Positions 38,845-48,786 of a stretch of DNA of 64,000 nucleotides are shown piece after piece (within the stretch, counting starts at the first letter, position 1; the number at the start of each line of letters is the position of its first letter). The DNA is from Candidatus Azobacteroides pseudotrichonymphae genomovar. CFP2 (GTDB taxonomy: Bacteria > Bacteroidota > Bacteroidia > Bacteroidales > Azobacteroidaceae). Position numbers and translations under genes: made by a program. Location of the stretch: assembly GCF_000010645.1 (NCBI RefSeq), contig NC_011565.1, positions 510,001 to 574,000 of the forward strand, written 5' to 3'. Below the pieces are notes generated by a model that saw nothing but the letters and a program-made list of their open reading frames with translations, was not told the DNA's origin and ran no database searches.

Positions 38845-39231
38845 TTTTGTAAACCGAGGAAAATATTTTTCTTTTTAAATTCTTTCGTATTTCTACAAAA
38901 AAATGTTTTTTCTCACTAAAATTCGAAACATTTTATTTACAGAAGGGGTAGTTTTTTTAGAAATTCTAAAAATCGAAGAAGACACGTGGCAAAAGTAGTA
39001 CAATGTTTAATAACTTGAAATAAATATATAAGATGGGGTTCTTATGTTTATGTTTCATCATTTTTCAATTCTTGTCTATTTTTGTTGTTATCCATAGATA
39101 ACATGAGTAGGTAAAAATATAGTGGAGACGAATATACTTTTGGGGAATCTCTATGGCAGTTCGATATTCACAATTCTAGTTTTATTTATAGGACTTCATG
39201 CGTAATAATATTTCTAATTTAATTAACTTCA
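38845..39231. other. Divergent spacer between the MscS gene and nfeD
   Basis: In 387 bp I see no gene. TACTTTTG at 39135-39142 matches the -7 consensus and lies about 90 bp before nfeD, but has no TTTG partner at 20 nt. Confidence 0.5.
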
Positions 39232-39702
39232 ATGTACATGGATATTCTAATTGTCATTATCCTTTGTTTATTAGGGAGTGTCTTAATACTGTTGGAAATT
39301 TTTCTTATTCCAGGTATTACGTTTGTGGCTATTGCTGGGATATTTTCTACAATAGGAGGGATTCATTATGCATTTGATAATTTGGGATTTGGATCTGGAG
39401 TAATTGCTTTAGGCTCTGCATTGCTTATTATTATTGCTTTCATTATTTATGCAACTAATTCCAAATCGTTGAATAAAATCGCGTTGGAGACTAAAATTGA
39501 ATCTACAGTGGCTATCGAAAATACTTCGGATATTTCTGAAGGAGATGAAGGAATAGCCGTTTCCAGACTTAATCCAATTGGGAAAGTAGAGGTAAATAAT
39601 ATACTTATGGAGGGTAAATCGTTAAGTAATTTTATTGATGAGAATACTAAAATAATCGTTGTAAGGGTAAATCCCACTCAACTAATTGTGAAAATTAAAT
39701 AA
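39232..39702 (+). CDS. NfeD-like membrane protein, partner of FloA
   Basis: A 156-residue protein with two or three closely spaced membrane helices (about 4-75) and a C-terminal OB-fold (DISEGDEGIAVSRLNPIGKVEVNN onward). This is the short NfeD type without the ClpP-like protease domain. It lies 17 bp before floA, the standard pairing, which implies a joint role in organising membrane microdomains. Confidence 0.87.
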   Translation: MYMDILIVIILCLLGSVLILLEIFLIPGITFVAIAGIFSTIGGIHYAFDNLGFGSGVIALGSALLIIIAFIIYATNSKSLNKIALETKIESTVAIENTSDISEGDEGIAVSRLNPIGKVEVNNILMEGKSLSNFIDENTKIIVVRVNPTQLIVKIK

Positions 39703-39719
39703 TTTAACTCAGAATCAAA

Positions 39720-40700
39720 ATGGGAATAACATTATTTCTTTGGACAATACTTGTTATGGCAGCTGTCACTGTATTATCCATCTTTTTTTATTACGTGCCT
39801 TTTGTCCTTTGGATTACTGCAAAAGCATCAGGTGTAGATATTTCTCTTCTGCAGCTTTTTCTAATGCGATTAAGAAAAGTTCCAGCTCCAGTAATTGTAA
39901 ATGCAATGGTTGAAGCTCACAAAGCCGGCTTAAAAAATATTACTCGAGATCAATTGGAAGCACACTATTTGGCAGGAGGCCATGTAGAACGAGTTGTCCA
40001 TGCTTTGGTATCAGCAGAGAAAGCTAGTATTGCTCTAACTTTTCAAATGGCAACTGCAATTGATTTGGCCGGACGTGATGTATTTCAAGCAGTACAGATG
40101 TCTGTTAATCCAAAGGTGATCGATACACCTCCTATTGCAGCGGTAGCAAAAAATGGAATTCAACTTTTGGTAAAAGCTAGGATAACAGTTCGTGCTAATA
40201 TTAGACAATTAGTTGGAGGTGCAGGTGAAGAAACTGTAATTGCACGAGTAGGTGAAGGAATAATTGCTTCTATTGGTGCATCAGAAACCCATAAAGAGGT
40301 GTTAGAAACACCAGATGCTATATCTAAAGTGGTTTTAAGAAAAGGTTTAGATGCAGGGACAGCATTCGAAATTCTATCCATTGATATGGCGGATATTGAC
40401 ATAGGTAAAAATATCGGTGCAGAATTACAAATGGATCAAGCTCAAGCTGATAAAAATATTGCACAAGCAAAAGCAGAAGAACGCCGGGCAATGGCTGTGG
40501 CATCTGAACAAGAAATGAAATCAAAAGCAGAAGAAGCACGTGCAAGGGTAATAGAAGCAGAAGCGGAAGTACCGAAAGCAATGGCAGAAGCATTCCGTAA
40601 TGGGAATTTAGGCATTATGGATTACTATAAAGTGAAAAATATCCAAGCAGATACAAACATGCGAGAAACTATTGCAAAACCGCAAAAATCAGCAAAATAA
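39720..40700 (+). CDS. floA: Flotillin-like protein FloA
   Basis: A 326-residue membrane scaffold protein. An N-terminal hydrophobic hairpin (about 5-35) anchors it, then comes a PHB/SPFH-type domain (residues 40-230, for example [20 protein letters not shown]), and a C-terminal coiled coil rich in Ala, Glu and Lys with EA repeats ([20 protein letters not shown]). The UPF0365/YqfA family and length match. It acts with the NfeD-like protein just upstream. Confidence 0.94.
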   Translation: MGITLFLWTILVMAAVTVLSIFFYYVPFVLWITAKASGVDISLLQLFLMRLRKVPAPVIVNAMVEAHKAGLKNITRDQLEAHYLAGGHVERVVHALVSAEKASIALTFQMATAIDLAGRDVFQAVQMSVNPKVIDTPPIAAVAKNGIQLLVKARITVRANIRQLVGGAGEETVIARVGEGIIASIGASETHKEVLETPDAISKVVLRKGLDAGTAFEILSIDMADIDIGKNIGAELQMDQAQADKNIAQAKAEERRAMAVASEQEMKSKAEEARARVIEAEAEVPKAMAEAFRNGNLGIMDYYKVKNIQADTNMRETIAKPQKSAK

Positions 40701-41442
40701 CTCAATAATAAATTGATTTATAATCAATCGATTTAATGTCTATTAAAATAAAATTAGGATTTTTGTTCATAAAATCTGAACATTCAGAGCAATCTCATGA
40801 ATAAGTACTTTGTTTCGTTTAGAGATGGTGATTGTAATTTTTGGATGAATACTACAGTATACAAAAGATAATTTTCAACAATTTCAATGTTTAAGTGAAC
40901 TTTTATTTCAGAGGTTTAATCTATTACACGTTAAACAAAGACTTGTTGAAAATAATATCAAGAAATGAATGCAATAATGCTAGCTGAATTGCTATAGAAT
41001 TGTTTTTGTTTTTTCACAAAAGGTACGTTGCTCGATGAAAAAGCAAGTTTATATTTTTAACCAATTCCACATAATTCTAATCAGAGAAAACTCGAAATTA
41101 AGCTGTCATTTTGGACTTTATGATAGGCGTCAGAGATACAAAGAAGACAACTTTTGTACTAAAAACGATGGACTATTTGTCTTTACATCAAACAAGCTGT
41201 CTTAAAGGGCTATTAGGTTCCCTATGGATTATTAATATTAATGAGAATAAGTGCATATTGTTCACAAAAAAAAAATACTGTATATCATGACTTTATGTTT
41301 TTGGAAAAATTGAGATTATAGATCTCTAAAGATCCAGTTATTTCAATCAAAATTTGCATTAAAAACGTAAATATAAATGTGCGCTAGCTAATTTTTTCAT
41401 AATTAACTTAAAATCAGAAATAAAAAAATACTATGAGACTAA

Positions 41443-41479
41443 GAGTTGTATTCTTATAGAGAATAAGAAATAGTAACTC
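41443..41479. promoter_or_regulatory. Compound hairpin upstream of trpG
   Basis: TTCTTAT/ATAAGAA (7 bp, 5-nt loop) is nested inside GAGTT/AACTC (5 bp), separated by small internal loops. It ends 107 bp before trpG and upstream of the probable -7 box. It could be a terminator for upstream transcripts or part of a leader; no Trp-rich leader peptide is seen. Confidence 0.35.
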
Positions 41480-41555
41480 TATTCATGTAAAAAACAACGA
41501 AAAATTTTCTTCAAAATATCTTTTACATTGGCTATTCACTTTAAACTAAAAATGC

Positions 41556-41563
41556 TACTTTTG
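41556..41563 (+). promoter_or_regulatory. Possible trp cluster promoter (-7 box)
   Basis: TACTTTTG fits TAnnTTTG fully and lies 23 bp before the trpG start (a GTG). The -33 region has no clear TTTG. If real, the trp cluster now starts at trpG. Confidence 0.4.
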
Positions 41564-41586
41564 ACTATAAAGAAATCAACAAAAGA

Positions 41587-42171
41587 GTGAAAATACTAAT
41601 ATTTGATAATTACGATTCTTTTACTTACAATCTGGTTCACTTAGTTAGAGGATTAGGCTATAACGATATAGAGGTCTATCGAAATGATAAAATTAGTTTA
41701 AATGAAATAGAGAAATTTGAACGAATTATACTTTCTCCAGGTCCAGGAGTTCCATCTGAAGCGGGCCTTTTATTGCCTGTAATAAAGTACTTTGCTCCTA
41801 TAAAACCTATTTTGGGTGTTTGTTTAGGACATCAGGCTATAGCAGAATCTTTTGGTGGGAAATTGGTTAATTTGGAAAATGTATATCACGGAGTTTCAAC
41901 ACCTATTCACATTATTATTCGTGAAGGAATCTTTACAAATCTGCCAGAACAAATAGAAGTGGGAAGATATCATTCATGGATAGTAGACGCGAGTAACTTT
42001 CCTAAAGAGTTGCAAATCACAGCAAAGGACATTAATGGACACATTATGGCATTAAGACATAAGATATGGGATGTTTATGGGGTACAGTTCCATCCTGAAT
42101 CCATATTAACTCCGAAAGGAGAAGAGATTGTAAAGCAATTCCTTTTGGGAACAAACTTTAACAGTATATAA
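41587..42171 (+). CDS. trpG: Anthranilate synthase glutaminase subunit
   Basis: A 194-residue class I glutamine amidotransferase that supplies ammonia to TrpE. The oxyanion loop SPGPGVPSEAG (about 51), the nucleophile Cys in LGVCLGHQAIAESFGG (about 79) and the His-Glu dyad in GVQFHPES (about 172) are intact. The start is GTG at 41587 (M in the protein, KILIFDNYDSFTYNL next). trpE, its partner, is not in the window. TrpG can also serve as PabA in folate synthesis, which could explain its survival if trpE were lost. Confidence 0.95.
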   Translation: MKILIFDNYDSFTYNLVHLVRGLGYNDIEVYRNDKISLNEIEKFERIILSPGPGVPSEAGLLLPVIKYFAPIKPILGVCLGHQAIAESFGGKLVNLENVYHGVSTPIHIIIREGIFTNLPEQIEVGRYHSWIVDASNFPKELQITAKDINGHIMALRHKIWDVYGVQFHPESILTPKGEEIVKQFLLGTNFNSI

Positions 42172-42204
42172 AGTATATAAATATAATAGTATATAAATTG
42201 TTTC

Positions 42205-43230
42205 ATGGGAAACAAATCTCCTTCCAAAGGATTCAGAGCAGTTCTAACTTGTTTGTTTGAACATCAATATTTAACTCGTAGCGAAGCTAAAGAAGTGTTA
42301 ACTCGTATAGCAACTGGCGAATACAACGAGAGTCAAATAGCTGCCTTTATTACTGTCTACTTTATGCGAAGTATTAGTGTAGAAGAAATACTCGGTTTTC
42401 GTGAGGCTCTTTTAGAAATGTGTGTAAATATGGATAAACTAAGAGATTATAACCCAATAGACATTGTAGGTACTGGAGGGGATGGAAAAAATACTTTCAA
42501 CATTTCAACAGCCGCTTGTTTTGTAACAGCAGGAGCAGGATGCAAAGTTGTAAAACATGGCAACTATGGATCTACATCCATAAGCGGAGCTTCTAATGTG
42601 ATGGAAGAACATGGAGTACGATTTTCTAAAGATTTGAATTTACATATACGTTCTCTAGAAGAAACTAATATTGCTTATTTACATGCCCCTCTGTTTAATC
42701 CGGCATTAAAAACTGTTGTTCCAGTCCGAAAAGCATTAGCAGTTCGTACATTTTTCAATATACTAGGACCTATTATCAATCCACTCATGCCTAAACGTCA
42801 AGTATTGGGAGTATATGATTTGAAGATGGTACGTTTGTATAATTATATTTATCAAGAAAGTGGTAATGATTTTTCAATTATACATAGTTTAGATGGATAT
42901 GATGAGGTTTCACTAACTGGTACTTTCAAAATTGTTAATTCATTTGAAGAAAACATTTATACACCAGAAAGTTTAGGATTTCAAAAAGTATCTCCTTCCG
43001 AACTTTACGGAGGAGATACTCCTCGTGAAGCTGCTAAAATATTTGATAATGTGTTAAATAACACAGCTACAGAATCACAGAAAAATGTAGTGATAATTAA
43101 TGCGGCAATAGCTATTCGAACTATTGAACCACATCTAGATATTCAAACCTGTATAGATAAAGCGAGAGATTCTATAGATTCAGGAAAAGCTCAAAAAACA
43201 TTAGTGAAGTTTTTGGAAATAAATAATTGA
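42205..43230 (+). CDS. trpD: Anthranilate phosphoribosyltransferase
   Basis: Joins anthranilate to PRPP, the second step of tryptophan synthesis. The 341-residue protein has the PRPP-binding GTGGDGKNTFNIST (about 89), the KHGNYGSTSISGASNVMEE region (about 118-136, shown in part) and NILGPIINP. Length is normal. It follows trpG by 33 bp and is a separate protein, not fused to it. Confidence 0.97.
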   Translation: MGNKSPSKGFRAVLTCLFEHQYLTRSEAKEVLTRIATGEYNESQIAAFITVYFMRSISVEEILGFREALLEMCVNMDKLRDYNPIDIVGTGGDGKNTFNISTAACFVTAGAGCKVVKHGNYGSTSISGASNVMEEHGVRFSKDLNLHIRSLEETNIAYLHAPLFNPALKTVVPVRKALAVRTFFNILGPIINPLMPKRQVLGVYDLKMVRLYNYIYQESGNDFSIIHSLDGYDEVSLTGTFKIVNSFEENIYTPESLGFQKVSPSELYGGDTPREAAKIFDNVLNNTATESQKNVVIINAAIAIRTIEPHLDIQTCIDKARDSIDSGKAQKTLVKFLEINN

Positions 43231-43247
43231 AATGTTTTTATAGCATT

Positions 43248-44036
43248 ATGAAACTGAATATTCTCGAAACTATTTGTGCTAATAAACAGCTTGAGGTTGC
43301 TCGACAAAAAGAAATACTTTCTTTTGATATTTTAAAGAAACACTTGGAAACTTATCCTTACAAAGGGATCTCTTTCAAACAATCATTAGTGCAATCCAAT
43401 ACAGGTATTATTGCTGAATTCAAACGATGTTCGCCATCTAAAGGATGGATAAATCAAAATGCTGATATTGAAGCAATTGTACGGGGATATGAAATAACTG
43501 GAGCTGCTACTATTTCGGTACTTACTGATGAAATGTATTTCGGAGCTACTCCGAATGATTTTTCTACAGCTTGTCGTATCATTACAAAAATACCTATTCT
43601 GCGAAAAGATTTTATTATAGATGAATATCAAATTTACCAATCTAAAGCAATGGGGGCAGATGTAATTCTTTTGATAGCCTCTCTCCTTTCCACTGAAGAG
43701 TCATTCCGATTTACAGAAATAGCTCATCAACTAGATATGGAAGTTTTATTAGAAATACACAATAAAGAAGAATTGGATTATATTCAATCCAATGTAGATG
43801 TAATAGGAATCAACAATCGTGATTTGAGAACATTTGTTACAGACATTCAATATACTATTGAATTAGCATGCCAAATACCAAAAGAATACGTAAAAATTTC
43901 AGAAAGTGGACTTTCACAACCACAAACTGTTTCCATTTTGAAAAAAGAAGGATTTAACGGATTTCTTATAGGAGAATATTTCATGAAAACAGAAAATCCT
44001 GTACAAGCACTAAAAGAATTTGTTGACCAATTATGA
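43248..44036 (+). CDS. trpC: Indole-3-glycerol-phosphate synthase
   Basis: Closes the indole ring. A 262-residue TIM barrel with IIAEFKRCSPSKG (catalytic Glu and Lys, about 50), ISVLTDEMYFGA, LRKDFIIDEYQIYQSKAMGAD (about 110-130, shown in part) and the phosphate-site IGINNRDL and SESGL. The ATG at 43248 gives the family N-terminus MKLNILETI; an earlier in-frame codon at 43227 would overlap trpD and add seven residues. Its last four bases overlap trpF. Confidence 0.96.
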   Translation: MKLNILETICANKQLEVARQKEILSFDILKKHLETYPYKGISFKQSLVQSNTGIIAEFKRCSPSKGWINQNADIEAIVRGYEITGAATISVLTDEMYFGATPNDFSTACRIITKIPILRKDFIIDEYQIYQSKAMGADVILLIASLLSTEESFRFTEIAHQLDMEVLLEIHNKEELDYIQSNVDVIGINNRDLRTFVTDIQYTIELACQIPKEYVKISESGLSQPQTVSILKKEGFNGFLIGEYFMKTENPVQALKEFVDQL

Positions 44037-44647
44037 AGATAAAAGTTTGTGGGATGAAATATCCTGAAAACATAGCAGCATTAAGCAGGTTACCTATCCA
44101 AATGATAGGGCTAATCTTCTATAAGAAATCTACTCGTTATGTCAAAGAAGTAGATATAAAAATTGTTGAACTTCCAAAACATATTCAGTTAGTTGCTGTT
44201 TTTGTGGATGAAGTGCTGAAAAATATTTTAGACACAATTAATCAATATGGTATAAATATTGTGCAACTGCATGGTGTAGAATCTCCTCAGTTGTGCAAAG
44301 AACTGAAAAAACAGGGAATAACAGTGATAAAGGCTTTTTCGATAGAGGAGGAGGAAGATTTAATGTCTTGTATTTTTTATGAAAATGTCTGTGATTATTT
44401 TCTTTTTGATACAAAAACTTTTCAATATGGTGGTTCAGGGACAAAGTTTGATTGGCAAATACTTTCCACCTATTATGGAGAGATTCCTTTTTTCTTAAGT
44501 GGAGGTATTGGTAACAATGATGTAGAAACCATTAAACAACTAAAAAATCCTCAATTGTATGGCATTGATTTAAACAGTCAATTTGAAATAAAACCTGGGT
44601 TAAAAGATATTGACAAACTTCAGTCATTTATCTCTAATTTTATTTAG
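44033..44647 (+). CDS. trpF: Phosphoribosylanthranilate isomerase
   Basis: An Amadori rearrangement enzyme of tryptophan synthesis, 204 residues. The catalytic Cys lies in IKVCGMKYPENI (about 5) and the catalytic Asp in LFDTKTFQYGGSGTKFDW (about 126). The phosphate loop FFLSGGIGNNDV is present. The start overlaps trpC by 4 bp (ATGA), so the two are translationally coupled. Confidence 0.96.
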   Translation: MKIKVCGMKYPENIAALSRLPIQMIGLIFYKKSTRYVKEVDIKIVELPKHIQLVAVFVDEVLKNILDTINQYGINIVQLHGVESPQLCKELKKQGITVIKAFSIEEEEDLMSCIFYENVCDYFLFDTKTFQYGGSGTKFDWQILSTYYGEIPFFLSGGIGNNDVETIKQLKNPQLYGIDLNSQFEIKPGLKDIDKLQSFISNFI

Positions 44648-44662
44648 TGTATAATCATATAT

Positions 44663-45433
44663 ATGAACAAAATAACGACTCTATTTCAAAATAGGCAGCG
44701 AAATATTGTCTCTATTTATTTCACTGCTGGATTTCCTCAACTAAACGACACTATAGAAATCATTAAAGAATTACAAATAAATGGTATTGATATGATAGAA
44801 GTAGGCGTCCCGTTTTCTGATCCGATAGCAGATGGTAAGGTAATTCAAGCAAGTAGTTATAAAGCAATTCAAAATGGAATGAATCTGAAAATCCTTTTCA
44901 AGCAATTAGAAGCTATTAAGAGTAAAATTCAAATTCCATTGATTATAATGAGTTATTTAAATCCAATTATACAGTATGGTTTTGAAAATTTTTGCGAAGA
45001 TTGCCACAAAATAGATATTTCAGGTATAATCATTCCAGATTTGCCTTTTGAAGAATATATTAATGAATATAAATTCATTACAGATGCTTATGATTTGAAA
45101 ATGATTATGCTAATATCTCCAAAAACCTCTGAAGAACGAATTCGTCTTATCGACAGCAATGTGGAAGGATTCATTTATATGGTCTCCAGTGCGGCAACAA
45201 CTGGAATACAAGAAAGTTTTGATGAGCAAAAACAGGAATACTTTCGTAGAATTAACAGTATGAAATTACGAAATCCGCGATTGATTGGCTTTGGAATTTC
45301 AAATAAAGAAACGTTAACTGTTGCTCTTGAAAACGCTTCTGGAGTAATTATTGGGAGTAAATTTGTGAGCCTATTAGCGGAAGAAAATAATCCCAAAAAA
45401 GCAGTACAGAAACTTCTTGCAGAATTAAAATAA
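44663..45433 (+). CDS. trpA: Tryptophan synthase alpha chain
   Basis: Splits indole-3-glycerol phosphate and passes indole to TrpB. The 256-residue barrel keeps the catalytic Glu in [15 protein letters not shown] (about 47) and the catalytic Asp in [12 protein letters not shown], plus loop 6 ([10 protein letters not shown]). trpB is not in the window; alpha alone is a very weak enzyme, so a distant trpB is expected if the pathway works. dnaB follows after only 19 bp. Confidence 0.96.
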
Positions 45434-45452
45434 TATATATCCGAGTTATCCG

Positions 45453-46955
45453 ATGAAATTACCATCCACTCCAAAGTCATCCAAATCTCCTACTTCAGTA
45501 GGAGGACGTATTCAGCCTCAGGCACGTGAATTGGAGGAAGCGGTACTTGGTGCCCTGATGCTGGAGAAAGATTCCTATGCTCTGATTAGTGAAATACTGA
45601 CTCCTCAGAGTTTCTATGATAAAACCCATGAGCTGATCTTTACTGCCATTCGAGATCTTGCAGGAAAGCCTGAGCAGGCTATTGACATGCTCACTGTTAT
45701 CGAACAGTTGAAGAGTAATGGGACATTGAAAGATGCGGGAGGGGTGTCCCATATTGCTAGTATCACACAGAAAGTGGTTTCCAGTGAACATTTGGAATAT
45801 CATGCACGAATCATTGCACAGAAATCTCTTGCTAGAGAACTGATCTCTTTTTCATTTAGTTTGACCGACAAAGCTTTCGATGAAACCATTGATGTGAGTG
45901 ATCTGATGCAGGAAGCAGAAGCACAACTGTTTGAATTATCACGCAAAAATATCAAAAAAGATCTTACACATATAGCCCAGATTGTCATGGGTGCATATGC
46001 TTTGATAAAAGCATATGCTAGTCGCCCCGATAAAGTATTTGGATTACCTTCGGGGTTTACTGAACTGGATGCCCTTACTTTGGGATGGCAAAAGTCTGAT
46101 TTGATTATTATTGCAGGTCGTCCATCAATGGGTAAGACAGCTTTTGTTTTGTCTATGGCTAAAAATATGGCGATAGATAAAAAAATCCCTGTAGCTTTTT
46201 TTTCATTAGAAATGTCCAATATTCAGTTAATTAATCGTTTAATTGTCAATGTAAGTAATATTGACAGTGAAAAAATCAAAAATGGGAAATTAAAATCAGA
46301 TGAATGGGTTCTGCTGGAAGAAAAAATAAAACTACTCTACAATGCTCCTATTTATGTAGATGATACTCCTAGTCTTTCAATTTTTGAATTTCGAACCAAG
46401 GCTCGCCGTTTAGTTAAAGAATACAAAGTACAGTGTCTTTTCGTAGACTATTTGCAGTTGATGAATGTTAGTGGGATAAGCTTCAGTATTCGTGAACAAG
46501 AAGTCAGTTTTATTTCCCGTTCCCTGAAAAGTCTGGCGAAAGAACTTGATATACCAATCATAGCTCTTTCCCAACTGAATCGAAACATAGAAAATCGTTC
46601 CCAATGTAGACGTCCGCAGTTATCTGATTTGCGTGAGTCAGGAGCAATAGAACAAGATGCTGATGTGGTTTGTTTTATACATCGTCCAGAACAGTATAAA
46701 ATTTTAGAAGATGCTCAAGGTAACGATTTGAAAGGCAAAGCCGAAATCATTCTTGCTAAACATCGCAATGGACCTACGGGGGACATTCTATTATCTTTCA
46801 AGCAAGAATTTATTCGTTTTCAAAATTTGAACGATGATCAAGTCGTATTGGAATATCAATCTCGTTTGAATAGCCAAATAAATTCAATTTCACAAGAAAA
46901 AATTTGTCATCAAAAACATCGAACGGAATCAGCCAATGAAAATTTACCTTTCTAA
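45453..46955 (+). CDS. dnaB: Replicative DNA helicase
   Basis: The hexameric fork helicase, 500 residues. The N-terminal helical domain (about 20-125) is followed by a linker and the RecA-like motor with Walker A GRPSMGKTAF (about 222), the FSLEMS segment, Walker B CLFVDYLQLM and the conserved LSQLNRNIENR and DLRESGAIEQDADVV parts. No intein is seen. Only 19 bp separate it from trpA on the same strand, so this essential gene is probably read through from the trp cluster or has a promoter inside trpA. Confidence 0.97.
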   Translation: MKLPSTPKSSKSPTSVGGRIQPQARELEEAVLGALMLEKDSYALISEILTPQSFYDKTHELIFTAIRDLAGKPEQAIDMLTVIEQLKSNGTLKDAGGVSHIASITQKVVSSEHLEYHARIIAQKSLARELISFSFSLTDKAFDETIDVSDLMQEAEAQLFELSRKNIKKDLTHIAQIVMGAYALIKAYASRPDKVFGLPSGFTELDALTLGWQKSDLIIIAGRPSMGKTAFVLSMAKNMAIDKKIPVAFFSLEMSNIQLINRLIVNVSNIDSEKIKNGKLKSDEWVLLEEKIKLLYNAPIYVDDTPSLSIFEFRTKARRLVKEYKVQCLFVDYLQLMNVSGISFSIREQEVSFISRSLKSLAKELDIPIIALSQLNRNIENRSQCRRPQLSDLRESGAIEQDADVVCFIHRPEQYKILEDAQGNDLKGKAEIILAKHRNGPTGDILLSFKQEFIRFQNLNDDQVVLEYQSRLNSQINSISQEKICHQKHRTESANENLPF

Positions 46956-47178
46956 ACTCACACTCCTTTTATTGAGTTAGTAAATACTGTAAGAAATGAA
47001 AAAATGGATATCAGTAATTGGGTTTTTGTTAATCCCAATAATAAGTTGTTTATTTTTGAGATTTTGATATAAAAACAGTACAGTTATCGAATAACTGGAA
47101 AAATGTTTAACACATAAATATTGGAAGATTTATTCTACGTTACATTCATTTTGTTAATGAATTTCTTAAGTTTGAGAT

Positions 47179-47877
47179 ATGAATAGAAAACGAATAGCTA
47201 TTTTTAGTGGAGCAGGGATGAGCGCGGAGAGTGGCATCTCTACTTTTCGTGATAGTAATGGTTTATGGGATAATTACAATGTAATGCAGGTGGCTCACAT
47301 CGATAGTTGGTGCGTCAATCAGAGTCTAATGCTACAATTTTACAACGAACGTCGTCAACATCTTGCTTCCGTTTCCCCAAACAAGGGACACCGAATTATT
47401 GCCGAATGGGAAAAAGATTTTGATGTTACTGTTATCACCCAAAATATAGACAATTTGCATGAAAGAGCAGGGAGCAGTCATGTTATTCACTTACATGGTG
47501 AATTGACCAAGGCGTGTAGTTCAAAAGGTAGAGACAAAAAACATATAATAGATATTGGTTACAATGATATCCTTCCGGGAGATCTTTCTGTTGATGGCTC
47601 ACAACTTCGTCCATTTATTGTTTGGTTTGGAGAGGATGTTCCAGAGATGGGAAATGCTACCCTAGCGGTTTCTAATGCCAATGTTATTATTATTGTTGGA
47701 ACATCTATGCAAGTTTATCCTGCTGCCAACTTAATTCATTTTGCAAAAGCAAATACTGCTATTTATTTAATAGACCCAGCTGAAATACCTATCCTTCCCT
47801 CTGCCAATGTAGAAGTAATACAAGAAAAGGCAAGCAAAGGACTCGCTCTTTTGAAAGAGCGGTTCAAATCCAAGTAA
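47179..47877 (+). CDS. cobB: NAD-dependent protein deacylase (Sir2 family)
   Basis: A 232-residue sirtuin, which removes acyl groups from lysines using NAD. It shows the NAD-binding SGAGMSAESGISTFRD (about 10), TQNIDNLHERAG (about 94) with catalytic His in VIHLHGEL, and VGTSMQVYPAA. The FYNERR segment (Tyr-x-x-Arg) is the mark of class III enzymes that favour succinyl or malonyl lysine. The usual four zinc Cys are absent: between HGEL and FIVWFGE only one Cys occurs. This agrees with a zinc-free bacterial subgroup. Confidence 0.92.
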   Translation: MNRKRIAIFSGAGMSAESGISTFRDSNGLWDNYNVMQVAHIDSWCVNQSLMLQFYNERRQHLASVSPNKGHRIIAEWEKDFDVTVITQNIDNLHERAGSSHVIHLHGELTKACSSKGRDKKHIIDIGYNDILPGDLSVDGSQLRPFIVWFGEDVPEMGNATLAVSNANVIIIVGTSMQVYPAANLIHFAKANTAIYLIDPAEIPILPSANVEVIQEKASKGLALLKERFKSK

Positions 47878-47966
47878 TGGAAAATGGTTTTCCTAAACTA
47901 TTTTTCACACTACTTGATTTTAAAAGAATTAAAAAAATGTATGTAAGAACATACAGTTGCCTATAG

Positions 47967-47990
47967 TCTTATTTAATATCTTATTTAATA
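47967..47990. repeat. 12-bp tandem duplication
   Basis: TCTTATTTAATA occurs twice in direct succession with no mismatch. Confidence 0.88.
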
Positions 47991-48138
47991 TTTTTCTTCA
48001 TTTTTTCTATTAATTTTAGTTTCGGGATTTAAATGCGGCGAGTGAATCATTTTTTTTATTATTAACATAATGAAATGAGCTATATCCAATTAAGTGTTTT
48101 TATAGTTTTACACAATTCTTCAATTGTACTGTTCATAT

Positions 48139-48175
48139 CTTGTAAAGATAAATACTCTTTTACAAGAGTTTTTTT
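48139..48175 (+). terminator. Intrinsic terminator with two alternative stems
   Basis: ACTCTT/AAGAGT (48154-48169, loop TTAC) is followed by a run of T to 48175. The same right-hand bases can instead pair as CTTGTAAA (48139-48146) with TTTACAAG (48159-48166). It lies 260-300 bp after the Sir2 gene, farther than a normal terminator. Confidence 0.6.
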
Positions 48176-48272
48176 AAAACATATGATTATATCTAATAAA
48201 TATTTTGTTAATCAGAAGAATTATGTTGTTTTTGTTTAAATTTAGGAGTTGAACCTTTTCAGTACACTAAAA

Positions 48273-48291
48273 GCTTCTTCTCAGAAGAAGC
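48273..48291. other. Perfect GC-containing hairpin
   Basis: GCTTCTTCT and AGAAGAAGC are perfect inverted copies around one base; in RNA this closes as a short hairpin with a tight loop. No U-run follows. Confidence 0.5.
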
Positions 48292-48759
48292 GAATAACTA
48301 AATATAGTTTTGACAAATGTTAACTATATTTTCATATTTTTATTTTTTCGATATCATAATTTCATAACTGAAATAATCTTCCTTTTCAAATTTTTTTTTC
48401 TTTATTTCAGTTAGCATTCTGTATTGTAATTTCATTACAACCATTTTATTCCCTGAGTTTTGATAATTTTGTATGCTGGAGAAAGAAGATTTTCCATTAG
48501 TACTTAAAAAGCGTCAAAACAGGTTTACGCTTCACTTTTTATATGTTATAAACACCACTGTGTGTTATATGTTTCGAAGAATCTCATACTTTATTCTTCA
48601 ATTGTTCAATTGATTCTATCAATATTTTCGTAAATCGATAGAAGCAAGCTGTTTACTAAACAGTAAATTCTTGATATAAGAAAGATTTTTTTTTACAAAA
48701 TATGTTATACGTATAAGTTTAAATTTGAAAGATTAGGCAAAAGAAAAAATCTCTATTTA

Positions 48760-48786
48760 AAATCTATTATTAATAATAATAGATTT
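48760..48786. other. Perfect 12-bp AT-rich inverted repeat
   Basis: AAATCTATTATT and AATAATAGATTT flank a 3-nt centre, about 190 bp upstream of metH. It could be an operator, a hairpin, or chance in AT-rich DNA. Confidence 0.5.

Larger units (their letters stand above)
40701..41586. other. Long spacer upstream of trpG
   Basis: This 886-bp stretch lies where trpB and trpE would be in Bacteroidales relatives. I could not find remnants of either. It holds a compound hairpin at 41443-41479 and a possible trpG promoter at 41556-41563. Short frames near 41100-41280 have no recognisable motif. Confidence 0.55.

Noticed and set aside
41443..41563. Classical trp attenuator with leader peptide.
   Set aside because: There is a hairpin, but no short frame rich in Trp codons, and the probable -7 box lies downstream of the hairpin.
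47938..48786. CRISPR-like or REP-like array suggested by repeated inverted repeats.
   Set aside because: The hairpins differ in sequence and spacing; no repeat unit recurs and no cas gene is present.
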